Below are positions 12,401 through 20,277 of a stretch of DNA of 64,000 nt, piece after piece. This DNA is from Cyrtodaria siliqua (taxonomy: Eukaryota > Mollusca > Bivalvia > Adapedonta > Hiatellidae), in assembly GCA_037043455.1 (NCBI GenBank), contig JAWPHD010010344.1, positions 1 through 64,000 on the forward strand, in the 5' to 3' direction. Position 1 is the stretch's first letter; each line of letters opens with the position of its first letter. The notes under the pieces are model-generated. The model ran no database searches, had not been told where the DNA came from, and saw nothing but the letters and a program-made list of their open reading frames with translations. Both the position numbers and the translations under genes were made by a program.

Positions 12401-15400
12401 GTAAACCCATCGGGTCAATATCAGTTGTTATTTCACTGGGATTATTGAAATAACCATCAGTTAACCCATCCACTTGAACAAGAAACAAATCCACCTGAAA
12501 CACAATAGACATATTTTAATAAACTTTATTTAATATTATTCTTTTTCTCGTTTTGTTCAAGTCCTTAAAGGGATACATGGCAATCTTGAAGGATTTATCC
12601 AGCATTAAAATACACCTCAGTATATTCATTGATATCAACAGTCTGGTAAAGTGTGAAAAAGATCGGATGAAAAATGAAGGCTCTATCGTGTTAACGAGGC
12701 AAAATATAGCAATTTTAACTAAATCAGGGGCCATAACTCTGGCATAAGTGGTCCAATCTGCCTGGTTTTCGAACTCTGAGGTTTCATTGATATGAACAAT
12801 CTGGTACAGTTTGAAAAAGATCCGATGAAAAATGAAGGCTCTATCATGTTAATGAGGCAAAATACAGCAATTTTAACCTAATCAAGAGCCATAACTCTAG
12901 TGTTACTGGTCCGAAGTGGCTGGCTTTCAAGCTCGTCCGACCTTTCATTGATATGGTATAGTTTGAAAAAGAAAAATGACTAAAAATGAAGGCCCTATCA
13001 TGCTAATGAGGAAAAGGTTAACGGACGGACAGACGACGGACAACTCGCCATCCCATAAGCTCTGCTGGCCTTCTGTAAATCTGTAAATCAAATCAAATGT
13101 TGTATTCACTCAATAACAATAATGACATCATGAGGTCAAGAATATAGTATACATATAATGAGGCTCAAACACATATAAACATTATTGTACCATGTGTACT
13201 AATAAATAGCATATATTCTGTGTAAATCGGTTTTTTTAGGCAACTGTTGGAAGAGTTACTCTAAACGTTGAATCTCAGCATATTCATAATAGCCGACACA
13301 ATATACATTTGTTCAACCTATAAATATCGGTAAAGTTGACTATAAGCAAGAGAATATTAACAGCAAGACACACTGATGATGAGTTTCTTTTGTCTTACTC
13401 AATTTAAATGTTATAGGTACATGTACATGTGTAAAACAGCTGCAGTGGATGTATTATATTTATAACACAAGTTTGATTTAAAATAGCAATCGTTATGATA
13501 TACCTCATACATGTATATAATCAAATTAACAGAAATAAAATACTCAGTGATCAGTGAAGCCTGTTTCATCCATGTTGTCTCTTACATCTCTTACACAAGT
13601 TTTTTGATGTAATGTGTCGTTCTTTATATCTACATCGAGGAAAGATATTTCCGCATATCAGCTAGATGTTATGAAATTATTTTAAACCCTTATTTTTTCT
13701 TTATAACTTCAACAATGCACTGAAACATCAAATGGGAGCAGAAAAATAGGGGGTCCTCATAATAATGGGAGAAGAACCATATACCTACATACCATATGCC
13801 AGTAGTCATCTGTGGGCCACTTCTGTATCTGGTCCTGCATCCATTGTATGTTTGTCTCCAGGAAGTTCCTCAGTTGCCTACACTGTGGAGTCAGAGGTGG
13901 CTCACAGAACTGACCTTTAAAAAAGAACAATTATTGTGGGTCACTGAGTCAACTGTCAACTAATACTACAGTTAAGGGAGGATATGCTTATTCAAATTCG
14001 GGAGCTTTGTAACTCAGGGAATTATGCAATGCAATCAAATGAATAGCCTTAAAGGTACACATGGCAATCTTCAAATATTAAAATGTTCTCCTAGATTTAG
14101 TTACTCTGCGTCATGTTGACCTTAAAACTGTTTGCATATAATTAAATTAAAAAAACGAGATTTCATTTTTTTCCCATTATTTTACCATTTTTTTAATTAT
14201 ATTATTGGTGCAATATTACAAACAATTGATAATATGTAAAAACAATTAGCTTTTGAACTAACAATTAATTAAATGATTGCACAAACGTAAGTCAAGAGAG
14301 AAACTAACGGGACGCCGTGAGATTTAAAAAAATCAAGATTGCCGTGTGTCCCTTTAAACCTTGCAAACGAGGCCAAATAAATAGTTTCAATACCTCATAT
14401 GTGAACTAATGTACTATAAGGTTGTGTCCCATAAACACTACGCTAATGTATACACTGCATAGCATGCAGGGCCAAAATAGCTTATTTTATAGTACCAACA
14501 AGTATTGTATATGTATACATTGACTGAAAAGGTCCCTGAGGCTTAAAGTTTCAAATAAGTTGTGTCAATTAACATATTGGCACATTCATTCATTTCATAT
14601 TAATTTGATGGTAATAATTTACTCTACACAATGTCTATATTATCTCCATTAAAGTTGAAAATAAACATATTGTCGCTTTAAACAAGTTTCCTTATAATTT
14701 TAAATGACAATAAAAGTTTTAAACAAAAATGTTTTAAATGCTATTTCTTATGAATATGTTTTCTCCCTTTTTGCCCCTAACAGTGGACATTTTCACAAAT
14801 TTTCTAGCTTGCAAATTGGTACTGGGATGAACACGGTAACTGGTACTGGGATGAACACGGTAACTGGTACCGGGATGAACACGGTAACTGGTACCGGGAT
14901 GAACACGGTAACTGGTACCGGGATGAACACGGTAACTGGTACCGGGATGAACACGGTAACTGGTACCGGGATGAACCCGGTAACTGGTACTGGGATGAAC
15001 ATGGTAACTGGTACCGGGATGAACATGGTAACTGGTACCGGGATGAACACGGTAACTGGTACTAGGATGAACACGGTAACTGGTACTGGAATGAACACGG
15101 TAACTGGTACTGGGATTAACACGGTAACTGGTAATGGGATGAACACGGTAATTGGTACTGGGATGAACATGGTAATTGGTACTGGGATGAACACGGTAAC
15201 TGGTACTGGGATGAACACTGGTACTGGGATGAACATGGTAACTGGTACTGGGATGAACACGGTAATTGGTACTGGGATGAACATGGAAACTGGTACTGGG
15301 ATGAACACGGTAACTGGTACCGGGATGAACACGGTAACTGGTACTGGGATGAACAGGGTAACTGGTACTGGGATGAACACGGTAACTGGTACTGGGATGA

Positions 15401-18400
15401 ACACGGTAATTGGTACTGGGATGAACACGGTAACTGGCGAACCTTGTACAGTATTGAGCCAATGTTGGTTAATGAGATCTTTTGTCTTGAACCCCTCAAT
15501 CATCCCCGCAGCATAGGCTTGATCCCGGTCTGTGTGCTGCTCATTTGTTGTTACTGTCAGATAGGACCAGCTGTGCAGAGAATAACATAAGTTGATTAGT
15601 TATTAGTAATTAAGAAGATAATATGTATTTACTTTTATATATTATTATAATTTTGGAAATTACTCAAAGTCATGCCTGTAGTTTTAGTGTTTGTTTGTGT
15701 TTCAGACCGACCCTACCTACCATGATCCATCCCATCCACCCACCTTTCTATCTCAGCTAATTCTTCAATGGACTTAGGAAAGGTGTGAATAAAACAAGTT
15801 TATATAACAGTAAGTAGGGCTTTTTTCCTTCATAAACAGGGGCCAAATATATCAGCCCCTTCCCCTAGCAAAACAATTTTTTTTGCTTATTTCCTCCTCT
15901 AACTTTCTAAAAATTATTATGTTTGGGATACATTTATAGAAGATATTTATCTAAAATGTACCTCTTTTGTATATTTGCACACCCAAATCTTCAATTTCTG
16001 CCCAATATACTGTTCCCACTATATATCTCGAAATCACATTATTTTTTCCCCATTTAACTTGAAAATCACGCTTTTTCCCCTATCCCCTTACCCTTTTTCC
16101 GACAAAAAGCCCTGGTAAGATAAAAGTAACAAAAAATATAATGCAAACAATACCGCATTTTCCCTAAAAGCAGGGCGGCAGTGCTGTGCAAAATTTTGCA
16201 AGGGTGTACTCTTATAAATAATTCCTTTATTGAATTATGAATTTTTGATACATAATAAGGAAATAAACAAAGATTATCCGAACAGATTTTAAAATCATTG
16301 CACAACTCAAAAGTTTATATGACAGTAAGTAGGGCTTTTTTTCTTCATAAACAGGGGCCAAATAAATCGGCCCCTTCCCCTAGCAAAACAATTTTTTTTT
16401 TGCTTATTTCCCCCTCTAACTTTCTAAAAATTATTATGTTTGGGATACATTTATAGAAGATATTTATCTAAAATGAACCTCTTTTGTATATTTGCACACC
16501 CAAATCTTCAATTTCTGCCCAATACACTGTTCCCACTATATATCTCGAAATAACATTATTTTTTCCCCATTTAACTTGAAAATCACGCTTTTTCCCCTAT
16601 CCCCTTACCCTTTTTCCGACAAAAAGCCCTTGTAAGATAAAAGTAACAAAAAATATAGTGCAAACAATACCGTATTTTCCCTAAAACCAGGACGGCAGTG
16701 CTGTGCAAAAAGCAAGGGTGTTCTCTTATAAATAATTTCTTTATTAAATTATGAATTTTTGATACAAAAGAAGGAAATAAACAAAGATTATTCGAACAGA
16801 TTTTAAAATCATTGCACAACTCAACAAATTAATTATAATTGCATCAGGCCACAATTTACCAACAGATTAACCAAGAGTTGTAACACCTCCTCTGTAATCA
16901 CTGTTCTATCTATATTTTACGAACTGGAGTTCTAGCAACACACTCTTATAGTTCCAGCCCTTTCTAACACTACCCTTATCAAGGAAGCTATGCTTCTCTA
17001 GACTACCACAGGCTTCCAATGACAAGGCTCCAACTCAAGTATAGTTATAGCTGAAAGCAATGTATTAAGCCCTATGCTACCATATACCCTCTCAAGAAAG
17101 TGGGGCTTCTCGAAAAGAAAAAATACAGTTAATTTAATTTAATTTAAACAATATTTTATTCAAGTACTGAATGGGATTGGACAACAGGCAATGCCTATGT
17201 AAGACTTCTCCCAAAATACAGTTTGATAGTGCAATCCTTTAAATAAGAAGCAGAAGCAGTTTTTAATTAACATAAGTATAGCAATGTTAACCTTACAACA
17301 CTCAGACAAAGAACTGAATGAAAATGTGTGTGTGTAGTTTAAGGATTTTTTGACGTATAGGACTGTGATTACGAAAAGCAGATAGTGAGATACCTGTATA
17401 ATTGCATCTCTGAGAAAATAATTATAGAAGTGCAAAGCAACTAATTTATAAATATATAAATTAATTCTTCTATCAATTTGCAATACTACTAAAATAATAC
17501 CATTTTGAATTTGTTTAACTTTAATCCATAGATTCAACTCTACCCATTATTTTACATTGATTGTAACGACAGCTCTTCAAACTTATTTTACAGGACTGGC
17601 GTGGCGCAGTCGGAGGCGCTGCGGATTTGTAACCAGAGGCCCCGGGTTCAATCCTCCGTGGTGCCACTGAGTTTCGTCGGTGTGTTCTTGGGCAAGACAC
17701 TTTCCCTTAGCCTTGTCCGTCAGATGGGGACGTAAACCGGACGGTCCCGTGTATTGGTCTATCCTCCAAGCACGTTAAAGAACCATAGGAATCTATTCGA
17801 TAATAAGAGTAGGGCAGGTTCCCGGATTCCTATGTATCCTTTCACTCTCTCTGGGGCGGCTCTAAATAACCTATACTGTGTTGATGAGCCGTTAAACAAC
17901 ATTCAATTCAAACTTATTTTAATCACTCTCAATGTCTTACTGTGAGTGTGAATGTCAAACCAGTACTAAGCAAATGCAGGTAAAGTGTCTTCCTCAGGGA
18001 CACAAAACATATGGTCATGACCGGGATCAAAACCATGACTTTTTGGTCCTGGGTCCAATGCTTTACCACTAGACAACAGCACTCAAAACTTAACTACACG
18101 TAAGGCGGCCATTTCAATTTCCATGTACACTTTGCATAATTTGTGAATGGAGACAAGTGCTTGCCTCGAATTAATCTACTAACTGGATAATGTTAATGAG
18201 CTATTGATCGGAATTAAAAAGTGATCCCTAAGTGTCTTCCATGCGGTAGGTAGCAGATGAAGTGTATGTACATTATTTGTTAAACACTCAATGGGAAAAT
18301 GACTTTAATGTTTTTGCTTACATGAAATCGTTGGAAAATAACGATTAAAACAAAAGGAGCAGAACCATATAAGGGTTGAAAATATATGGTTTTGTATAGA

Positions 18401-18630
18401 AAGTTAAATACTAAACTACCGAAACGAAATGTAACCTACCCACTTGCATTTATAGCATTTACAAACTCCGCTTGAGCCACCCAGTCTTTTGACAACACTT
18501 TTTCATAAATGTTGAATGTACCATCATCATGTTTGACTACATAGGCAGTCTCTTTCTTTGCTGCATGTACTAAATAACACAAAAACAATGAGACGAACAG
18601 CCTACAACAAACAGAATGAACGTCCACCAT
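340..18630 (-). CDS. PLBD2: Phospholipase B-like 2 (PLBD2-type lysosomal protein), 11 exons, C-terminal end outside window
   Basis: Coding join on the minus strand: 18630-18440, 15570-15443, 13914-13793, 12494-12400, 11473-11253, 10570-10482, 9424-9267, 6790-6698, 5737-5666, 4334-4182, 499-340. I joined these by hand; every junction keeps frame and gives 1482 nt (494 residues). Known family role: M6P-targeted lysosomal Ntn-hydrolase-fold proteins that self-cleave in front of a cysteine nucleophile; the physiological substrate is unsettled. Seen here: an N-terminal signal peptide (residues 1-23), the nucleophile region G-S-C-S-A-L-I-K with Cys209, and the motifs [40 protein letters not shown] and [15 protein letters not shown]. 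These match PLBD2 better than PLBD1. N-glycosylation sequons include N61-A-S. The family is usually about 550-590 residues, so about 40-50 C-terminal residues are missing; no matching exon was found in 1-339. Introns hold many repeats. Confidence 0.95.
500..836. other. Intron sequence without recognised features
   Basis: Purine-rich AT-rich stretch within PLBD2 intron 10. No repeat partner was seen elsewhere in the window. Confidence 0.5.
1083..2270 (+). repeat. G-rich tandem array, about 10 units of 100-145 bp
   Basis: Each unit reads CAACATATATGTGTAAGAAT, a short A-rich linker, an A-run of 8-15, GTTTCAAGTGGGG, then a variable G-rich tract. Units begin near 1109, 1243, 1283, 1382, 1488, 1630, 1753, 1889, 2028 and 2174. 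One tract near 1697-1722 is almost pure G. Minus-strand Pro/His-rich open frames here are by-products of the repeat. Confidence 0.85.
2389..2960 (+). repeat. ~190 bp tandem repeat, 3 copies
   Basis: Copies start with CACATTTTATGGGCYATCA near 2389, 2579 and 2770 and share TTCCATGGGAGCCCA and AGAGATATAGACTTGTAAAC. The inverse of the same repeat lies at 35660-36060. Confidence 0.8.
3270..3790 (+). repeat. Degenerate ~150-175 bp tandem repeat, 3 copies
   Basis: Shared motifs are ACATTATACAATATTAGAG, AATGTGTGATGTAGAGGGAC and TATATGAAGTTTGGGAACAA. Copies begin near 3279, 3430 and 3602. Likely the core of an eroded element. Confidence 0.6.
3790..4181. other. Intron 10 sequence, nothing recognised
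   Basis: Unique-looking sequence between the array ending near 3790 and PLBD2 exon 10. Confidence 0.4.
4182..4334 (-). CDS. PLBD2: PLBD2 exon 10
   Basis: Encodes residues 390-441, including [20 protein letters not shown] and [14 protein letters not shown]. The acceptor is TTATTGACAG. The donor reads ATGAG|GCAAGT, a GC rather than GT donor, which is the only way to join in frame to exon 11 and give the conserved MRYND. Confidence 0.93.
4365..4505 (+). repeat. Dispersed repeat next to exon 10
   Basis: Runs from CAGGGCACGAAAAGTCCAC through ATTGATGCAGGACGAGTAGA to ATGAGTAACTCAGAAA. Its reverse complement recurs at about 27495-27645. It lies only ~30 bp outside the exon 10 acceptor. Confidence 0.75.
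4990..5160. mobile_element. Fold-back (hairpin) element in PLBD2 intron 9
   Basis: Imperfect palindrome with arms of about 80 bp: AGATTATTTAACTGCTG near the left end and its inverse at the right end, with GATGGTAGACG / CGTCTACCATC nearer the centre. No coding capacity. Confidence 0.75.
5160..5665. other. Intron 9 sequence, nothing recognised
   Basis: AT-rich. No repeat partner or ORF of note was seen. Confidence 0.4.
5666..5737 (-). CDS. PLBD2: PLBD2 exon 9
   Basis: 72 bp exon, residues 366-390, carrying [20 protein letters not shown] then YNIA across the junction. Acceptor is a T-run ending TTTTAG; donor is GC|GTGAGT. Both junctions are in phase 2. Confidence 0.9.
6408..6540. mobile_element. 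Fold-back element in PLBD2 intron 8
   Basis: Imperfect palindrome: AAAGGTTATTAGAATTATAT and AGTATATGCACTCTTTCTTT on the left pair with AAAGAACTTGTGCATATATG and AATCTAATAACC on the right. The centre is AATATTGCGC...GCGCGATATT. Confidence 0.75.
6698..6790 (-). CDS. PLBD2: PLBD2 exon 8
   Basis: 93 bp exon, residues 335-366: [17 protein letters not shown] and LTILEQIP, a very conserved stretch of the family. Acceptor AATTTCAG, donor CC|GTAAGT. A 43-bp minisatellite begins about 40 bp outside the acceptor. Confidence 0.92.
6828..7640 (+). repeat. 43-bp minisatellite, about 19 copies, in PLBD2 intron 7
   Basis: Unit: GAAGATTTTTGGAGTTCATC followed by TTAAAGGGACTGGAGGCAAT and GTG. The final unit (near 7600-7640) reads AAAGGGACTGGAGGCAATCT then TGAAGA, which resembles the terminus of the TTAAAGGGAC MITEs at 8578 and 14049. 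The array probably grew from such a terminus. Confidence 0.9.
7650..8577. other. AT-rich intron 7 sequence with one repeat fragment
   Basis: Mostly AT-rich, with A/T runs at 8090-8240. A fragment near 8247-8290 (CTTGGTATCTTGCATAGCGT, CACTACTATTAG) matches 32105-32140 and the element at 9478. Confidence 0.5.
8578..9136. mobile_element. TTAAAGGGACACACGGCAAT MITE with nested fold-back
   Basis: Terminal inverted repeats of about 25 bp: left TTAAAGGGACACACGGCAAT, right (inverted) TTAAAGGGACACTCGGCAAT. Related copies or fragments lie at 14049-14357, 42130-42178, 48070-48254 and 12566. A smaller fold-back (8877-8975) is nested inside. Confidence 0.85.
8877..8975. mobile_element. GAAATAGAACATCGTTT fold-back element
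   Basis: Arms AAATAGAACATCGTTTTCGG / inverted AAATAGAACATCGTTTACTG, plus GAATTATC inverted internally. A second copy is at 48518-48690. Confidence 0.8.
9267..9424 (-). CDS. PLBD2: PLBD2 exon 7
   Basis: 158 bp exon, residues 283-335: begins [20 protein letters not shown] and continues to [13 protein letters not shown]. Acceptor CCATTACAG, donor AC|GTAAGT. Confidence 0.92.
9478..9741. mobile_element. TATTTCCCCTAATA MITE
   Basis: TIRs TGTATTTCCCCTAATAGAAG and (inverted) CTTATTTCCCCTAATAAGAG, with subterminal GGGCGCT motifs. Fragments of the same family occur at 31940-32140 and 45345-45420. Confidence 0.8.
10034..10405 (+). mobile_element. ~350 bp MITE, copy 1
   Basis: Shares GACCTGAACACCTGG, TTTTGATAAA and CAATATAAATGGCTTTAACC with copies at 51596-51933, 27664-27988 (inverted) and 33868-34100 (inverted, truncated). 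Ends are AAAGTAGCTGTCCCACCAAC and, inverted, AAAGAAACCAACCCTCCGAA, i.e. imperfect TIRs. Confidence 0.8.
10482..10570 (-). CDS. PLBD2: PLBD2 exon 6
   Basis: 89 bp exon, residues 253-282: [20 protein letters not shown]. Acceptor TATTTTTCAG, donor CTG|GTAAGT. Confidence 0.92.
10948..11215 (+). mobile_element. tRNA-headed SINE, family 1
   Basis: The head contains a box A-like TGGCCGAGGGG and a box B-like GTTCAAATCC. The body reads TCAATTCTTATGGATG...TTCTACCCAGGAAAA. It shares its body with 32577-32940 and 59236-59400 (inverted). It lies in PLBD2 intron 5 with an A-rich tail. Confidence 0.75.
11253..11473 (-). CDS. PLBD2: PLBD2 exon 5 (nucleophile exon)
   Basis: 221 bp exon, residues 179-253. 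It contains [20 protein letters not shown], with Cys209 at the position where family members self-cleave to expose the N-terminal nucleophile, followed by the conserved [13 protein letters not shown]. Acceptor ACATTGCAG, donor GCAG|GTAAGT. Confidence 0.94.
11811..12037 (+). repeat. 25-bp minisatellite, 9 copies, in PLBD2 intron 4
   Basis: Unit ACAACATAACGCATACAGAA then TCCCC, with few substitutions. Three overlapping minus-strand open frames arise only because the unit has no stop codons on that strand. Confidence 0.93.
12400..12494 (-). CDS. PLBD2: PLBD2 exon 4
   Basis: 95 bp exon, residues 148-179: [20 protein letters not shown] then [11 protein letters not shown]. Acceptor TGTGTTTCAG, donor CT|GTAAGT. 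Confidence 0.9.
12558..13075 (-). mobile_element. Tandem-cored element, AGCTCTGCTGGCC family (minus orientation)
   Basis: On the minus strand the head is GGCCAGCAGAGCTTATGGGA followed by a TCCGTC-rich stretch. The core then has ~160 bp repeats with ATTTTTCATCCGATC and CCAGTAACAGCGGAGTTATG-like motifs, as at 23297-24590. The left end abuts a MITE terminus (TTAAAGGGATACATGGCAAT at 12566). Confidence 0.75.
13076..13792. other. Intron 3 sequence, nothing recognised
   Basis: AT-rich with no ORF or recognised repeat. Confidence 0.4.
13793..13914 (-). CDS. PLBD2: PLBD2 exon 3
   Basis: 122 bp exon, residues 107-147: begins [20 protein letters not shown] and ends WPTDDYWHM. Acceptor is a T-rich tract ending TAAAG; donor is ATG|GTATGT. 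Confidence 0.9.
14049..14357. mobile_element. TTAAAGGGACACACGGCAAT MITE, second copy
   Basis: Left TTAAAGGTACACATGGCAAT, right (inverted) TTAAAGGGACACACGGCAAT, 309 bp, in PLBD2 intron 2. Internal sequence is AT-rich and shares GCAATATTACAAACAATTGA-like text with 41995-42180. Confidence 0.85.
14817..15437 (+). repeat. 24-bp minisatellite, about 26 copies, in PLBD2 intron 2
   Basis: Unit GGTACTGGGATGAACACGGT plus AACT, with sporadic changes and one short unit near 15215. Because 24 is a multiple of three, several frames stay open on both strands (for example GTGMNTVT repeated). These predicted repeats are not supported as genes, since PLBD2 exon 2 overlaps their ends. The array stops within ~10 bp of the exon 2 donor. 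Confidence 0.95.
15443..15570 (-). CDS. PLBD2: PLBD2 exon 2
   Basis: 128 bp exon, residues 64-107: [20 protein letters not shown] and [17 protein letters not shown]. Acceptor CTCTGCACAG, donor CAAG|GTTCGC, which is weak. A 24-bp minisatellite starts within about 10 bp of this donor. Confidence 0.9.
15796..16826 (+). repeat. 515-bp direct tandem duplication in PLBD2 intron 1
   Basis: Copy 1 is 15796-16310 and copy 2 is 16311-16826. Both begin AAGTTTATATRACAGTAAGT and end ATTGCACAACTCAA, with high similarity throughout. The 78-79 residue minus-strand frames seen in each copy are not recognised as genes. Confidence 0.93.
16827..17590. other. Intron 1 sequence, nothing recognised
   Basis: AT-rich. 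A 125-residue minus-strand frame at 17160-17537 has AT-driven composition (I/L/Y/K rich) and no recognisable domain. Confidence 0.4.
17593..17912 (+). mobile_element. tRNA-headed SINE, family 2, near full length
   Basis: The tRNA-like head (about 17595-17668) has box A TGGCGCAGTCGG, box B GGTTCAATCC and pairable ends TGGC/GCCA. The body has GTTCTTGGGCAAGACACTTT, CACGTTAAAGAACCATAGGA and TCTCTGGGGCGGCTCTA. The 3' end is CGTTAAACAACATTCAATTC. Partial copies lie at 52225-52320 and 52955-53155. Confidence 0.85.
17913..18439. other. Intron 1 sequence near exon 1
   Basis: A short tRNA-like/SINE-like remnant may lie at 17975-18085 (inverted; TTGGTCCTGGGTCCAATGCT). Otherwise nothing recognised. Confidence 0.35.
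18440..18630 (-). CDS. PLBD2: PLBD2 exon 1 with signal peptide
   Basis: Starts at the ATG at 18630. Residues 1-23 are a hydrophobic leader (core [13 protein letters not shown]). The mature start [20 protein letters not shown] resembles the family N-terminus. Sequon N61-A-S. Donor GG|GTAGGT, phase 2. Confidence 0.9.
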
Positions 18631-19024
18631 TTTGATCAGTCATATGAACAGTCATGTGATGTACTTGTGATTTGATCGGACGTATCCGTTCAATCGTGAA
18701 CGCTCGTCATTCTTCGGGATGCTGCGAAGTTGTGTACGAGATGTTGCGAATGGTATCCGTTGGGAAAGCATCCGAAACGTGCCGAACGTAATACTCTTCA
18801 TTTGGGAGAATTTAATAAAAACTTTAAAATTTCAATTTCTACAGAAAAGCAAAACATTACTGGACGTTTATAGTGTTTTTTTCTGGTAATGTATTAATTT
18901 TTTAATTTAGTTTGACTAATAAGAACATGAAGAGATGGCGTTTGCCCCTTGGTTAGTGGGGTGTCACTATAGTGCATTCAATGAATGTGTCATTATTATG
19001 TGACTTTCAGTGTCCAGATGATTT
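18631..19024. other. PLBD2 upstream region
   Basis: Likely contains the PLBD2 promoter (18640-18800, with several CpG-containing segments). No TATA box is obvious at the expected distance. The rest is AT-rich. Confidence 0.4.
18650..18660 (+). promoter_or_regulatory. Possible M-box/CLEAR-like E-box by the PLBD2 start
   Basis: AGTCATGTGAT, with a CATGTG core, lies about 20 bp upstream of the PLBD2 ATG. It resembles the motif bound by MiT/TFE factors (TFEB, TFE3, MITF) that control lysosomal genes in other animals. The surrounding 18640-18790 is locally richer in CpG than its flanks. A single E-box is weak evidence. Confidence 0.25.
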
Positions 19025-19429
19025 TTGATAAGCACTAGCCAATGCAGGGGCGTAGCTGTGCCTCATTCAGTGTGTAGGCACACAGTGAAGGAAGATCCGG
19101 GATGCTCCCCCCGCCTTTTCTTTTTAGAAGGAAGGCAAATCCTATGGTATTTTAAGCAGCAAACAATATTTCAATTTCAAGCTTTTTTATTTTTAATCTG
19201 CTATTTCGCAGCAAAAACATCAGAACCGAACAAAATATCATGGTGTGTTTGGTTCCAAAAGAAAGACCGCGAGTTAAAACAGTTTGTACCTGAAAAGACC
19301 ATGAGTAAAAAATGGTATGAGCTGACCTTACCCCTATTCGGCAGTGCTAATGTTTACATTTCAAAAATGAGTTTGTTGAACTTTTTTCGGTGTTAAAAAT
19401 AAGGAAAATATTCAGGTTGAAAGTGAAAG

Positions 19430-19640
19430 TGGAAGTAAATATCAAAAAAGGAAAAATGTTGAATGTGATTCACAGAAAACTAAAAAGTCCAAATCATCCA
19501 GTAGTGGATAAAAACCAAAACTATGTGACAGGACTTTTAAACAACACTGGTTAGATACCTTATCATGGTTAGTGTATCATGAGGATGATAACAAGATGTT
19601 TTGTAAATTCTGCAAAGCTTATCTCAATGTTAACCTCATG
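19430..19640 (+). pseudogene. Relic of a hAT/ZNF862-type zinc-finger protein
   Basis: One frame at about 19528-19635 reads CDRTFKQHWLDTLSWLVYHE then DDNKMFCKFCKAYLNVN. This resembles the C-x2-C zinc finger that starts ZNF862/KIAA1586-like, transposase-derived proteins. A stop follows the lysine/serine-rich stretch just upstream (about 19510), and the frame is cut at 19636 by an inverted-repeat element. Downstream text near 20315-20345 (FVSGSDKN) may be its continuation. Confidence 0.55.
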
Positions 19641-20277
19641 ACCCCCATTATCATGGTATTCCCATTATCGTGGTACGTCATTACACGCGTTATTTATGAT
19701 ACATGACGATGAGTGACGTCACAGCTCGTGAGCTATTTTTACCAGAAGGGAATCCCCAACACTGTTGGAATATAAAATAAATCAACTGCATCAATTTTCC
19801 TAAAGTATTAAAAAAAAGTAAAAATCTGTTAAAGAACAACTATTTTTTAAGTTTGGACAATGTTTCTACCTCATATATATCCCCATAACAAAGTTACTTC
19901 GTGTTTACATTCATCCATCTGTTGTCCCAGAATGCAGAAGCTGCTTCTACTGGGTCACACCTGTTCGGTTTATTCCTTTTTTTCTGAAGGGGTATTCATA
20001 AAAAGGCATTGCGTAGCACATACCTTACTTCCTATAATTGGATCATTTTTCGACTTGCCACGATAATGGGGACCCTCTATCCATAATGGAATCTTCCGAC
20101 CAAATCGGAATAGTTCACGCCATCCGGTAAACAGTGATTCACCGGAGACAGTTTTGTCAATGCAAATAAAGATGATAATTTACTGAATTCAGAGGTCATT
20201 GAAATCGAGAACAATTATAAATGGTTGTAGCACAGTTAACGTTTCACTACGATATACCACGATAATGGGGGCCATGA
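19636..20277. mobile_element. MITE with CATGACCCCCATTATC inverted ends
   Basis: Left TCATGACCCCCATTATCATG, right (inverted) TCATGGCCCCCATTATCGTG; 642 bp. The motif CCATTATCGTGG recurs inside at about 19671 and, inverted, near 20057. I could not define a clean target duplication. It interrupts the zinc-finger relic. Confidence 0.75.

Noticed and set aside
15440..15500. CRISPR array interpretation of the 24-bp and 25-bp repeats
   Set aside because: Units are head to tail with no spacers, and the DNA is from an animal genome.
14704..15516. Long repetitive open frames on both strands (up to 270 codons; GTGMNTVT and related repeats)
   Set aside because: The 24-bp unit is a multiple of three without stop codons in several frames, and the frames run antisense or out of frame into PLBD2 exon 2. 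No start context or domain supports a gene.
17160..17537. 125-codon minus-strand frame in PLBD2 intron 1
   Set aside because: AT-driven composition, no recognised domain, no splice context.
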